From contig NZ_CP117883.1 in NCBI RefSeq assembly GCF_028736215.1, positions 3,100,001-3,164,000 on the forward strand: 64,000 nt of DNA, read 5' to 3'. The stretch comes from Mucilaginibacter sp. KACC 22773. Its GTDB lineage: Bacteria > Bacteroidota > Bacteroidia > Sphingobacteriales > Sphingobacteriaceae. The notes beneath the pieces were generated by a model, which was not told the DNA's origin, did not search any database, and saw only the letters and a list, made by a program, of their open reading frames with translations. Positions 17,494 through 27,377 of this stretch are shown here, piece after piece (the stretch's first letter is position 1; the number at the start of each line of letters is the position of its first letter). A program made the translations under genes and the position numbers.

Positions 17494-17979
17494 ATGAAGA
17501 AGTCTGATATTTATGAAATAACCATAAAGATACTTGGTGTTTACCTGTTGGTTTCCAACCTATCCAAAGTCCCCGGTTTTTTCACCTTTTTAAAAACGTT
17601 TAATGCTCTTTCAGGCTCCGACCATGCTTCTGAGCAAATGAACCTGTTTTGGTTAAATATCATAAACTTTATTTTTATACTGGCCTTGTCTATTTTTTTA
17701 ATAGCCGGTACGAAGTTGATTACCAGGGCAGTTACTACCGCAACAGATAAGCAAGAAAATGTAAAACTGTTTGCTGATAGAAAAGTGATATACGAGATAG
17801 CACTTATTATCATCGGTGGCCTGCTTATTGTTAATAACGTTCCTGATTTGCTGTACCGCATATACAACATGTCCAGCGAAAACGATAAAAACGCGGTAAT
17901 ATCATCGATAACAAAAGTATTTGTAGGTATTTTAGCAGTGGCCTTTGGTAAGCGCATAGCTATCTTTTTTGCGAAATAA
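17494..17979 (+). CDS. Four-helix membrane protein of unknown function
   Basis: 161 residues with four probable membrane helices, arranged as two similar halves: YEITIKILGVYLLVSNL near the start and YEIALIIIGGLLIVNNV in the second half. This internal similarity suggests an old duplication of a two-helix unit. It lies 83 bases after gpmA and ends at a strong terminator. I recognise no named family. Confidence 0.65.
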   Translation: MKKSDIYEITIKILGVYLLVSNLSKVPGFFTFLKTFNALSGSDHASEQMNLFWLNIINFIFILALSIFLIAGTKLITRAVTTATDKQENVKLFADRKVIYEIALIIIGGLLIVNNVPDLLYRIYNMSSENDKNAVISSITKVFVGILAVAFGKRIAIFFAK

Positions 17980-17998
17980 TAAACAGATACTAAATCCC

Positions 17999-18038
17999 TA
18001 CAAATAAGAGAGGCCCGTCCGGGCCTCTCTTATTTGTA
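17999..18038. terminator. Strong two-way terminator
   Basis: Near-perfect 19-bp palindrome with the core AGAGAGGCCCG/CGGGCCTCTCT and an extension of TACAAATA/TATTTGTA, giving A/T runs on both flanks. It lies between convergent genes and would stop transcripts from either side. Confidence 0.92.
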
Positions 18039-18084
18039 AACTCAATAAAGTAGATTTAATATACATTGACGCGCTGAGGCCCGC

Positions 18085-19296
18085 TTATACTGACGCCAGG
18101 CCAACCCCGGTAAGCTGACCAGCAAATGCAACAAATGCCTTTCCTTCAGCTATTTGCGATTGGTTATCAATCAGGTTTTGTAAATTAACTTTTCCAATCA
18201 CAAATTTATAATCACCTGAGTAATAGCGCTCTTTTATGGATATAAATTTCAAATCTTCTACCAAACGTTCGTCATCATACCTTAAATAGATGTCAAACTC
18301 TACATTATTGGTAAATTGAAGTCCGGTTTTTTCCTTGGCTTTTTTGTATTCATACTGATAGCTATAGCGCAATGCAGCTATATCTGATAGCACGGCCGAT
18401 CCGGTAGGATGGCCGCCAGCGCCTTTTCCAAAAAAGAATTGTTGGTCGGCAAAAGCGGCCTGCACTGTTACACCATTGTACTCGTACTCCACGTTATATA
18501 AAAATTCGGTACTGTTAACAAATTTAGGCAATACAAACATGGCCACATTGCTATCGTCCAATTCTTTAGCTACCGGAACCAGTTTAATTTTCAGATTCTT
18601 TTCGCGGGCATATTGTAAATCCTGGGCAGCAAGGTTCTGGATGCCTAAATTAAAAACTTCATCTGGCTGTACTATAACGCCATAGGCATGTGCCGCAGCA
18701 ATTACCAGCTTATATTTGGCATCGTAACCACCTACATCGCTGGTTGGGTCGGTCTCAGCAAAACCAAGGTCTTGCGCCTGTTTTAAGGCGCTATCATAAT
18801 CAAGCCCCTCAATAAAGCCCTTGGATAGAATATAATTAGATGATCCGTTAAAAATTCCACTTATAGAGTGCAGTAATTCATTATCATAATACTCTTCCAG
18901 ATTACGGATAATAGGGATGCTACCGCAAACCGCGCCCTCGTATAATAATGACGTGCCATGCGTATGCTGTAGCTCAATCAACTCTTCCAAATGAAGCGCT
19001 ATCATTTTTTTACTGGCCGATACCACGTTTTTGCCGCTGCTTAATGCTCTTGATACTATTTCAAAAGCCGCTTCAGTATCGTTAATCAATTCTACAATGG
19101 TATTAATCTCCGGGTTGTTTAACAACTCGTCTCTATCTGTGGTGAATAAATCTGCCGGCAGGGACCTTTCTTTGTGCGGATCCTTGATAGCAAATTTTAC
19201 AATTTCGATGTTTAAATTTTTTGTCTTGATGATATCATATAACCCCTGTCCAACTACGCCAAATCCAAATAATCCTATACTTAACTTTTTACTCAT
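18085..19296 (-). CDS. hom: Homoserine dehydrogenase
   Basis: 403 residues without an aspartokinase domain. The NAD(P)-binding motif GLFGFGVVGQG is at about 8-18, and the catalytic-domain signatures include SGIFNGSSNYIL and AETDPTSDVGGYDAKYKLVI. It reduces aspartate semialdehyde to homoserine, the branch point to methionine and threonine. Its start overlaps the metX stop by one base (TAATG), so it is translationally coupled and is the last gene of the metY-metX-hom operon. Confidence 0.96.
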   Translation of the reverse strand: MSKKLSIGLFGFGVVGQGLYDIIKTKNLNIEIVKFAIKDPHKERSLPADLFTTDRDELLNNPEINTIVELINDTEAAFEIVSRALSSGKNVVSASKKMIALHLEELIELQHTHGTSLLYEGAVCGSIPIIRNLEEYYDNELLHSISGIFNGSSNYILSKGFIEGLDYDSALKQAQDLGFAETDPTSDVGGYDAKYKLVIAAAHAYGVIVQPDEVFNLGIQNLAAQDLQYAREKNLKIKLVPVAKELDDSNVAMFVLPKFVNSTEFLYNVEYEYNGVTVQAAFADQQFFFGKGAGGHPTGSAVLSDIAALRYSYQYEYKKAKEKTGLQFTNNVEFDIYLRYDDERLVEDLKFISIKERYYSGDYKFVIGKVNLQNLIDNQSQIAEGKAFVAFAGQLTGVGLASV

Positions 19297-20351
19297 TACG
19301 CTGTACGTTGCAATTCTATAATTTTTCCTTTTACATCAGTTTTAAAAAACGATGTGATAATATTTGTTAATGCTTCTGTTTCAATTAAAAAACCATCGTG
19401 GCCATAAAACGAATCCAGTTCGGCAAAGGCCGATTTGGGAATGTGCCTGAACAGGTATTCCTGCTCCTCGATGGTAAATAACACGTCCGACTTGATGCCA
19501 ATAACCAGGGTACGGGCTTTGATAAGGCTTAGTGCTTTCTCAACACCATTTCGGTTACGGCCTACATTGTGCGAGTCCATCACCTTGGTTAAATACCAAT
19601 AGCTATAGGCATTAAACCGGTTCACCAGCTTTTGGCCCTGGTAATCCTGGTAGGTTGATGCCTTAAAATTATCGGTTTTGCTATCAACCTCCTCCTGTTG
19701 TGTTATACCGTAAGTTTTATAAGTACGGTAAGAGAGCAGGGCTATGCTCCTGGCAGCCTTCAAGCCGTTTTGCCCACCTTCGATAGTGTTATTGTTGAAG
19801 GTCGTGTCAGCACTTAAAGCCAAACGCTGCGACTCATTAAACGCGATGCCCCATGGCGAATGACGCGCGTTGGTGGCTATCAAAATAAGGTTTTTGATAC
19901 GGTTTGGTTCAATAATACCCCACTCAATGGCCTGCTGGCCGCCCAATGAGCCACCAATGAGGATATGAATATTGCCGATGCCCAAATGGCTGGCTAATAA
20001 CTGGTGTGCTTTTACTATATCTCTGATAGTAAACTGCGGGAATGTTAAAAAATACGGCAAACCAGTTGCCGGATTCGTGCTTAAAGGGTTGGTTGTACCG
20101 TATGGCGAACCCAAAATATTGGCACAAACTATAAAATGTTCTTCCGGGTTGAATTTATTTCCAGTGCCCACAAAACCTTTCCACCAATCAAAAACATCGG
20201 CATTAGCTGTCAGGGCGTGGCATACCCATACCACATTGTCCCGCTCCTTGTTTAAGCGGCCATACGTATGAAAGCCTATCTCCAGTTGCTGTAGTTGTTC
20301 GCCCGATTCCAGCTCAAAAGTTTGTGTGTACTTAAATATTTCTGTATTCAT
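19296..20351 (-). CDS. metX: Homoserine O-acetyltransferase
   Basis: 351 residues of alpha/beta-hydrolase fold. The nucleophile serine sits in ILIGGSLGGQQAIEW, and the Asp-His partners are represented by the C-terminal FYGHDGFLIE. The family signatures WWKGFVGTG and NILGSPYGTTNPLS are present. It makes O-acetylhomoserine for direct sulfhydrylation by the enzyme encoded upstream. A repeat hairpin separates it from metY, and it overlaps hom by one base. Confidence 0.96.
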   Translation of the reverse strand: MNTEIFKYTQTFELESGEQLQQLEIGFHTYGRLNKERDNVVWVCHALTANADVFDWWKGFVGTGNKFNPEEHFIVCANILGSPYGTTNPLSTNPATGLPYFLTFPQFTIRDIVKAHQLLASHLGIGNIHILIGGSLGGQQAIEWGIIEPNRIKNLILIATNARHSPWGIAFNESQRLALSADTTFNNNTIEGGQNGLKAARSIALLSYRTYKTYGITQQEEVDSKTDNFKASTYQDYQGQKLVNRFNAYSYWYLTKVMDSHNVGRNRNGVEKALSLIKARTLVIGIKSDVLFTIEEQEYLFRHIPKSAFAELDSFYGHDGFLIETEALTNIITSFFKTDVKGKIIELQRTA

Positions 20352-20365
20352 TCTTCTATCATGTT

Positions 20366-21796
<1,431 letters not shown>

Positions 21797-21840
21797 TTAG
21801 ATGGATTTTAGCAAGCTGATAAAATGTTTACCAGTTTTAC

Positions 21841-21879
21841 AACACGTATGTTTTCAGGGATTGAAAAAAGGGACGTATT
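21841..21879 (-). promoter_or_regulatory. Candidate attenuator hairpin after the poly-Cys leader ORF
   Basis: On the transcribed strand AATACGT (21873-21879) can pair with ACGTGTT (21841-21847), allowing one G-U. Inside this, TTTTCA pairs with TGAAAA around a 5-base loop. It begins five bases after the leader stop codon, where a ribosome paused on the cysteine codons would cover or free it. No T-run typical of an intrinsic terminator follows directly, so translational or Rho-linked control is as likely. Predicted by eye only. Confidence 0.4.
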
Positions 21880-21884
21880 AAACA

Positions 21885-21995
21885 TCAACAGCAGCAACAC
21901 ATACAAATATTGCCGATAGAAGGGCTAATATGTTGCATGTTACCGTTTTGGGTATTAAAAATGTTGCTTTTAGTAATTGTATTAAAACTTTTCAT
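21885..21995 (-). CDS. Poly-cysteine leader peptide ORF
   Basis: 36 codons starting with ATG at 21993-21995. The peptide starts MKSFNTITKS and ends GNICMCCCC before TGA, so five of its last six codons are cysteine. It lies between a SAM-I riboswitch and metY. Poly-cysteine short ORFs in mycobacteria are known to act as cysteine-responsive attenuators, and the placement here suggests a similar role for sulfur supply. An internal ATG would give a 17-residue version with the same tail. Its start codon lies five bases after the 3' strand of the aptamer closing helix, so SAM binding could affect its translation. Confidence 0.65.
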   Translation of the reverse strand: MKSFNTITKSNIFNTQNGNMQHISPSIGNICMCCCC

Positions 21996-22000
21996 GGCTA

Positions 22001-22113
22001 TAAATTTATATCCCCCGGTGTTATTTGCCGGGACAGGAATTGGCACCTTCTCCAAAATTGAAGGGTTGCCAGCGGGTCAGTGAGCCTGATCTCTCGCCGC
22101 TTCTTTATAAATC
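22001..22113 (-). ncRNA. SAM-I (S-box) riboswitch
   Basis: Read leftwards from 22113, the sequence has the SAM-I core in order: GAGAGATCAGGCTCACTGAC, then CCGCTGGCAACCC, then AAGGTGCCAATTCC, and a P4 stem CCCGG/CCGGG. TTTATA near 22110 can pair with TATAAA near 22005 as the closing P1 helix. It binds S-adenosylmethionine and represses the downstream metY-metX-hom genes when methionine is plentiful. No clear terminator follows P1; the leader ORF start codon does. Confidence 0.93.
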
Positions 22114-22170
22114 AATACCCGAACTATGCGGAGAATTGATTGACTATGGTATTGCTACCAAATAATGCTT

Positions 22171-22203
22171 CAAAGATAAGCGGATATTTATTTAAATACC
22201 AAA
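22171..22203 (-). promoter_or_regulatory. Promoter of the met operon
   Basis: On the leftward strand TTTG (22200-22203) is followed after 21 bases by TATCTTTG (22171-22178), matching the Bacteroidota -33 and TAnnTTTG -7 elements. Transcription would start near 22164, about 50 bases before the riboswitch, which fits. Confidence 0.6.
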
Positions 22204-22219
22204 TTTTATTTTTATTAAA

Positions 22220-22254
22220 AGGCGAAAGGGTAGATGTTACTTACCCTTTCGCCT
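22220..22254 (-). terminator. Terminator downstream of the secreted peptidase-like gene
   Basis: Perfect 13-bp arms AGGCGAAAGGGTA/TACCCTTTCGCCT around a 9-base loop, followed on the leftward strand by TTTTAATAAAAAT. It separates the gene at 22398 from the met promoter, which lies just beyond. Confidence 0.85.
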
Positions 22255-22287
22255 GCTTAAACAACCTGTATATGCAAATGTTTTTTT

Positions 22288-22371
22288 AAACGGGAGTTTG
22301 TCGAATTAAGGAATTATTTGAATTTTCAAAATTCTGGAAATTCAAATAATTCGACAAATTCCGGTTTAGAC
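22288..22371. repeat. AT-rich inverted repeat after the peptidase-like gene
   Basis: Outer arms AAACGGGAGTTTGTCGAATTA (from 22288) and the reverse complement of AAACCGGAATTTGTCGAATTA (to 22371) pair with few mismatches. The inner GAATTATTTGAATTT is also mirrored. One arm carries a short insertion. It lies between a stop codon and a separate strong terminator, so termination is probably not its only role. Confidence 0.7.
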
Positions 22372-22397
22372 AGAGGTTCATTCTGTTAATTCTGATT

Positions 22398-23066
22398 TCA
22401 GACAGTTGGGTTTGCTGAATAATCTTTCCAAAGTTCATCCAGCGTTTTGCCGGTTTGCTGTTTCCAGGTATCGTCGGTAAAAGTATGGTCGCGCATTTTG
22501 CCATCGAAAGTTTTCACAATTCCAGGCTTGCTTTTTTCCAGCCACGCCAGGAAACGCGCGGTAACGCGGTAACTGTTATCATAATTTTGAGTGGTCTTGT
22601 ATGCCGGTAACGACCAGTTTGCTGCCGGATTATTAACGCCAAATTTAAACCGGGCATAATCGGCAATACCTTCTGTTAACCAGCCCGGGCCGGTGCTTTG
22701 GCCATAATCCTGTACAATGTGCATTACTTCGTGAGTTACTACATCAATGTCTTCCGGGCGTTGGTGCATCCAGCGCGAACTTATGGTAACAATGCCGTTT
22801 GCAGTTTCGGCAACGCCTTTGTAGCTGGTATCTATAATCATGGTAACTGCTTTCAGTGTTTTTTTGTTGTAGGCATTTGCCAGCTCAGGATATACTCTAT
22901 AAAACGTGTTTATCAGTTTGGTTTTCAATGCGGTATCAAGCGTATTATCATAGTTGATAAAGGTAAGCTTGTAACCGTTTTTGTTGTAGTTACTGGTTTG
23001 CTGGGCGTAGGAAGTGCCTGCCATCAGCATTAAAAACAGGATAGATAAGATTGATGTTTTTTTCAT
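22398..23066 (-). CDS. Secreted basic-secretory-protein family peptidase-like protein
   Basis: 222 residues with a signal peptide (ILFLMLMAGTSYAQQT). The core has a zinc-peptidase-like HEVMHIVQDY motif, followed by GPGWLTEGIADYARFKFG with a third possible ligand, as in the plant and bacterial basic secretory protein (BSP) family. It probably acts as a periplasmic or secreted metallopeptidase; activity of the family is inferred from the motif. It is a single gene with its own hairpins downstream. Confidence 0.87.
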   Translation of the reverse strand: MKKTSILSILFLMLMAGTSYAQQTSNYNKNGYKLTFINYDNTLDTALKTKLINTFYRVYPELANAYNKKTLKAVTMIIDTSYKGVAETANGIVTISSRWMHQRPEDIDVVTHEVMHIVQDYGQSTGPGWLTEGIADYARFKFGVNNPAANWSLPAYKTTQNYDNSYRVTARFLAWLEKSKPGIVKTFDGKMRDHTFTDDTWKQQTGKTLDELWKDYSANPTV

Positions 23067-23164
23067 TGTTTTGGATAAATAGATTGAATTTCAAAACTAC
23101 AATTTTAATTTAAACCCGAATATTAATACCATTCGTTTATCAGTATCGTTACATAAAAAGTTAT

Positions 23165-23172
23165 TAATTTTG
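23165..23172 (+). promoter_or_regulatory. Promoter -7 box of the M20 deacylase gene
   Basis: TAATTTTG matches the TAnnTTTG consensus and ends 14 bases before the ATG at 23187. No unambiguous -33 element was found. Confidence 0.45.
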
Positions 23173-23186
23173 CCCGCATAACATTC

Positions 23187-24272
23187 ATGGGAATTATCCC
23201 GACATCTATGACCGATAGCAACAATTTATACCAGTTGGCAGTTACATTATTGCAGCAGCTGATATCTATACCATCATTCAGTAAAGAAGAAGACCGCACC
23301 GCAGATCTGATTAACGAGTTTTTACAACAACACGGTGTAACCACCCATCGCAAGCTTAACAATATCTGGGCCTGGAACAGGCATTTTGATCCGGCAAAGC
23401 CAACAATACTGCTCAACTCACATCACGATACCGTGAAACCTAACTCTGGTTACACACGCGACCCATATGATGCCAGGATTGAAGATGGTAAGCTATTTGG
23501 CCTGGGCAGCAATGATGCCGGCGGGTGCCTGGTATCGTTGATAGTGGTATTTCTTTATTTTCATGACAGGGAAAACCTGAAATATAATTTTTGCCTGGCG
23601 ACCACTGCCGAAGAGGAGATCTCTGGCGTAAACGGACTTGAATTGATTATCCCCGAACTGGGTAAGCTTGATTTCGGAATAGTAGGCGAGCCTACACTAA
23701 TGCAGCTGGCCATTGCCGAACGTGGTTTAATGGTGCTGGATTGTACCGCTCATGGCCGAGCCGGCCATGCAGCCCGCGAAGAAGGTGATAACGCTATCTA
23801 TAAAGCGCTAACAGATATTGAGTGGTTCCGCAGCTTTAAGTTCCCTAAAGAATCGGAAGTTTTTGGGCCGATCAAAATGTCGGTTACTATTATCAACGCA
23901 GGTTCGCAGCATAATGTGGTGCCGGCAAGTTGTGTGTTTACTGTTGATGTTCGGGTTACCGATGCCTACCGAAATGAGGAGGTTCTGGAAATCATCCGCC
24001 AGCATGTAAGCTGCGATGTAAAGCCAAGATCTATCCGCTTAAAACCATCATCAATTCCCAAAGAGCATGCTATTGTGCAGGCAGGTTTAGCTTTGGGCCG
24101 TACAACTTATGGCTCTCCAACTACTTCAGATCAGTCGTTGCTGGATATCCCATCCGTCAAAGTTGGCCCTGGCGATTCGGCAAGGTCACACACCGCTGAT
24201 GAGTTTGTATATATAGATGAGATAAAGGAGGGGATTGAATTGTATATCAAAATGTTAAAGAGCATTAATTAA
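23187..24272 (+). CDS. M20 family deacylase (ArgE/DapE-like)
   Basis: 361 residues with a full M20 di-zinc site: NSHHDTVKP, GLGSNDAGGC, the TAEEEISG glutamate pair and the GEPT segment, with a final TSDQSLLD region. In Bacteroidota this protein type usually deacylates N-acetyl- or N-succinyl-ornithine in arginine synthesis, so that is the best guess over succinyl-diaminopimelate. Two ATGs are possible: 23187, or 23208 (MTDSNNLYQL), which looks more natural. It ends at a large inverted repeat shared with the convergent gene. Confidence 0.85.
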   Translation: MGIIPTSMTDSNNLYQLAVTLLQQLISIPSFSKEEDRTADLINEFLQQHGVTTHRKLNNIWAWNRHFDPAKPTILLNSHHDTVKPNSGYTRDPYDARIEDGKLFGLGSNDAGGCLVSLIVVFLYFHDRENLKYNFCLATTAEEEISGVNGLELIIPELGKLDFGIVGEPTLMQLAIAERGLMVLDCTAHGRAGHAAREEGDNAIYKALTDIEWFRSFKFPKESEVFGPIKMSVTIINAGSQHNVVPASCVFTVDVRVTDAYRNEEVLEIIRQHVSCDVKPRSIRLKPSSIPKEHAIVQAGLALGRTTYGSPTTSDQSLLDIPSVKVGPGDSARSHTADEFVYIDEIKEGIELYIKMLKSIN

Positions 24273-24276
24273 CCCC

Positions 24277-24367
24277 TAAGCCCCTTAACCCCCTGAAGGG
24301 GGAACTTTTTGAATTACTAATTTGAATTTTCAACTATGGTTCCCCCTTTAGGGGGTTAGGGGGCTTA
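24277..24367. repeat. CCCCCT/AGGGGG inverted repeat between convergent genes
   Basis: 29-base arms at 24277-24305 and 24339-24367 mirror each other almost exactly. Each arm also contains its own small hairpin (CCCCCTGAAGGGGG and CCCCCTTTAGGGGG). The right arm covers the stop codon of the ZIP gene. This CCCCTAACCCCCT type of element looks mobile or REP-like, and it can serve as a two-way terminator. Confidence 0.85.
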
Positions 24368-25081
24368 ATCGGTTAGGGAGCTTCCGGCCAACGCAATAGC
24401 GACACCCAAAAGCACAGCCCCCATTTTTCGTAAATTGAATTTATGATCGGCACTTGATTCAAATAAAATTGTGGTGGATATGTGCAGGAATATACCAATA
24501 ACCATACCCATTATCCGGTTAAAGTAATGCTGCAGGTTACCAATGTTGCCGGTGCTTAATGTATTGCTAAAAAAGTATCCGGCCGGCGCCATTACGGCAA
24601 ATAACAAAATGAAAAACACGGTTTTATTACGGCCTTGCTTGTTGGTAAGCAGCACGGTGCCTAAAGCAAATGCGGCCGGTATATGGTGCAATGCTATGCC
24701 ATAAACCAACTGATCCTGGTTACCTTGCGCCAATGGCATGCCCTCTAAAAAAGCGTGCAGGCAAAGGCTTACCATAATACCTACCGGAAAAACCACCAGG
24801 TCGTGCTGGTGTTTGTGCATGTGGCCATGCTCAATGCCGTCAGAAAATAGCTCTAAAACAATCTGGAAAAGAAACCCGATCAGGATAAATACGCCCACAT
24901 AATTATCATTGCCGTGGTAAGCATCAGGTATTAAATGCAAAACGGTTATGCCAAACAGGTATGCCCCGCTGAAAGACAACACAAGCTTGAGCATTTTATG
25001 ATTATCGCCCCTGAATAAAAAAACAGATAAACCACCAAATGAGGCGCTTAAAAACAATAGTAAAACTTTCCAGATCTCCAT
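24365..25081 (-). CDS. ZIP family metal transporter
   Basis: 238 residues, eight membrane helices. The metal-binding signatures of helices IV and V are present (CLHAFLEGMPL and GIALHHIPAAFALG), and the cytoplasmic loop is rich in histidine (EHGHMHKHQHD). ZIP proteins import zinc or other divalent metals. Its start overlaps the PAP2 gene stop by one base (TAATG), so the two are co-translated. Confidence 0.92.
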   Translation of the reverse strand: MEIWKVLLLFLSASFGGLSVFLFRGDNHKMLKLVLSFSGAYLFGITVLHLIPDAYHGNDNYVGVFILIGFLFQIVLELFSDGIEHGHMHKHQHDLVVFPVGIMVSLCLHAFLEGMPLAQGNQDQLVYGIALHHIPAAFALGTVLLTNKQGRNKTVFFILLFAVMAPAGYFFSNTLSTGNIGNLQHYFNRIMGMVIGIFLHISTTILFESSADHKFNLRKMGAVLLGVAIALAGSSLTD

Positions 25082-25644
25082 TAAAAGGCAGGTTGTATTC
25101 TTTTAAAAATAAAGGCAAACAGCATCCCTACAAGCGAGCCATAAATAGCCCCGCAAATTACATCAACAGGAAAATGCACTCCCACATACACCTGGGCAAA
25201 TGACACCAGCGCGGCCCAAAAAATTGCAGCAAACCATACCCAGCGCCATTTTTTGCCAAAAACAAGGCATAAAAATATAGCCATGGCAAAATGATCTGTT
25301 GCATGGGTTGACGGGAAGCTGTAACCCGTACCGCATGGAATGCGGTTAATATCGGTTAAACCAACTACCGGATCGCGGCAGGGGCGAAGCCTTTGTACCT
25401 GGTGCTTGATGAGCGTAGCGCTCGTAAAATCGGCAAAGCCAGCAGTTGTTGCTAACAGGACGATGATTATAGCGCCCACTTTTTTATATCGCCATAAAGA
25501 AAAAACAATAATGAAAATATACAGCGGAATCCAGAATTTAGGATTACGAAACCAGGGCATAACCAGATCAAAGAACGGATTAGTCAGGTCGTGGTTGATG
25601 AAATAAAATAAATGCCGGTCGAGTTGTAAGATGTAATCAGGCAT
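25081..25644 (-). CDS. PAP2 family membrane phosphatase
   Basis: 187 residues with the three PAP2 motifs in order: KHQVQRLRP, YSFPSTHATDHF and YVGVHFPVDVICG. Five or six membrane helices surround them. These enzymes remove phosphate from lipid phosphates such as undecaprenyl pyrophosphate or phosphatidic acid at the periplasmic face. It is the first gene of a two-gene operon with the ZIP transporter; a functional tie is not obvious. Confidence 0.92.
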   Translation of the reverse strand: MPDYILQLDRHLFYFINHDLTNPFFDLVMPWFRNPKFWIPLYIFIIVFSLWRYKKVGAIIIVLLATTAGFADFTSATLIKHQVQRLRPCRDPVVGLTDINRIPCGTGYSFPSTHATDHFAMAIFLCLVFGKKWRWVWFAAIFWAALVSFAQVYVGVHFPVDVICGAIYGSLVGMLFAFIFKRIQPAF

Positions 25645-25890
25645 TGATGAATTTTATAGTAAAGCCCCAAAGTTATCAAATACTTTAAACAAGTTTTATA
25701 GCAGGCGGCTAATTACAGATAAAAGACTCATGTTTTACCAGCTATATACAGATAAAAGCTAAACGGCGTTATCTGTGGTAAAAGAAGCAAATAGTTATAA
25801 AATAGTTTTTTGAAGTTGTTTGAGGCCTTTTTTACTGAGCAAACGTTTGCAGAAAAATATAAATTGTACAAGCCTGTCGTTTAAATATTT

Positions 25891-25898
25891 TACTTTTG
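25891..25898 (+). promoter_or_regulatory. Promoter -7 box of glmM
   Basis: TACTTTTG fits TAnnTTTG and ends 22 bases before the TTG start codon. The nearest upstream TTG is 24 bases away, a little far for a -33 element. Confidence 0.45.
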
Positions 25899-25920
25899 TC
25901 CAACAAAAACAAATACAATT

Positions 25921-27303
25921 TTGACACTTATAAAATCAATTTCGGGGATACGCGGTACCATTGGTGGTGCCGCCGGCGATGGTTTAACACCGCTGGATAT
26001 TGTAAAATTTACGTCGGCTTATGGCTCCTGGGCAGTAAAAAAATCGGGAATCAAAAAAATTGTGATAGGCCGCGATGCCCGCATATCGGGCGCCATGGTT
26101 AATAACCTGGTAATAGGTACCTTACAAGGCCTTGGCATAGATGTAATTGACCTTGGCCTTTCAACCACGCCAACTGTTGAAGTTGCAGTTACAGGCGAGC
26201 AGGCAGCAGGCGGCATTATTTTAACCGCAAGCCACAACCCTAAACAATGGAACGCGCTTAAACTGCTTAATGCCGATGGTGAATTTATAAGCGATGCGGA
26301 TGGTAAAGAAGTGCTGGAAATTGCCGAAAACAGCGATTTTACGTACGCTGATGTGAACGATCTTGGTAAAGTTACGATGGACGATAGCTGGCTTCAAAAA
26401 CATATAGACCTTGTACTGGCTTTGCCACTGGTTGATGTGGAAGCTATAAAGAAGGCCGATTTTAATATTGTAATTGATTGTGTAAATTCTACCGGAGGTA
26501 TTTTTGTACCTGCCTTGCTAAAAGCATTGGGTGTAAATACCGTTCACGAATTGTATTGCGAGCCCGACGGCAATTTTCCGCATAACCCGGAACCGTTGCC
26601 GGAAAACCTGACAGCTTTGTCAAAAGAAGTATTAAATAAACGCGCCCATTTGGGGATAGCTGTCGACCCTGATGTTGACCGCCTTTGCTTTGTTTGCGAG
26701 GATGGCAACATGTTTGGCGAGGAATATACGCTGGTTGCAGTGGCCGATTATGTGCTGCAGAATAATTTGGGCAATACGGTATCCAACCTGTCATCAACCC
26801 GCGCGTTGCGCGATGTTACCGAAACTGCCGGCGGCGAATACCACGCATCGGCAGTAGGAGAGGTGAACGTGGTTAACAAAATGAAATCGGTTAATGCTGT
26901 TATTGGCGGTGAAGGTAATGGCGGCATTATTTATCCCGAAATACATTATGGCCGCGATGCTTTAGTGGGTATTGCCTTGTTTTTAACCCACCTGGCTAAA
27001 TACGGCCAATCGGTTTCAAACCTGCGCCGGTCATATCCCGGTTATTTTATTTCGAAAAATAAGATCACTTTAACCCCCGAAATGGACATTGATGCCCTTT
27101 TGAGTAAGGTTGAAGAAAAATATATGAAGCAACCGCACTCAACAATTGACGGTTTGAAAATAGAATTTGATAAAGAATGGGTACATTTGCGTCGTTCAAA
27201 TACTGAACCGATTATCCGTATTTACTCCGAGGGCAATTCAGAAACGGTTGCAAACGGGCTGGCAAATAAGATAATCGCTGATATTAAAGAGATTTTGAAT
27301 TAA
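25921..27303 (+). CDS. glmM: Phosphoglucosamine mutase / phosphohexomutase
   Basis: 460 residues of the alpha-D-phosphohexomutase family. The phosphoserine loop ILTASHNPKQWNALK, the metal loop DPDVDRLCFV, the sugar-specificity loop GGEGNGG and a C-terminal phosphate-binding RRSNTEPIIRIYSE are all present. It most likely converts glucosamine-6-phosphate to the 1-phosphate for cell-wall and LPS precursors, although phosphomannomutase activity cannot be excluded. The start is TTG (TLIKSISGIRGTIGG follows), with no in-frame ATG nearby. Confidence 0.93.
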   Translation: MTLIKSISGIRGTIGGAAGDGLTPLDIVKFTSAYGSWAVKKSGIKKIVIGRDARISGAMVNNLVIGTLQGLGIDVIDLGLSTTPTVEVAVTGEQAAGGIILTASHNPKQWNALKLLNADGEFISDADGKEVLEIAENSDFTYADVNDLGKVTMDDSWLQKHIDLVLALPLVDVEAIKKADFNIVIDCVNSTGGIFVPALLKALGVNTVHELYCEPDGNFPHNPEPLPENLTALSKEVLNKRAHLGIAVDPDVDRLCFVCEDGNMFGEEYTLVAVADYVLQNNLGNTVSNLSSTRALRDVTETAGGEYHASAVGEVNVVNKMKSVNAVIGGEGNGGIIYPEIHYGRDALVGIALFLTHLAKYGQSVSNLRRSYPGYFISKNKITLTPEMDIDALLSKVEEKYMKQPHSTIDGLKIEFDKEWVHLRRSNTEPIIRIYSEGNSETVANGLANKIIADIKEILN

Positions 27304-27377
27304 TTTTTGGATTATTGATTTAATGAATTATTGAGTTAGGCATTAACCGAATCATTAAGTTTGAATTAATAATTGAG

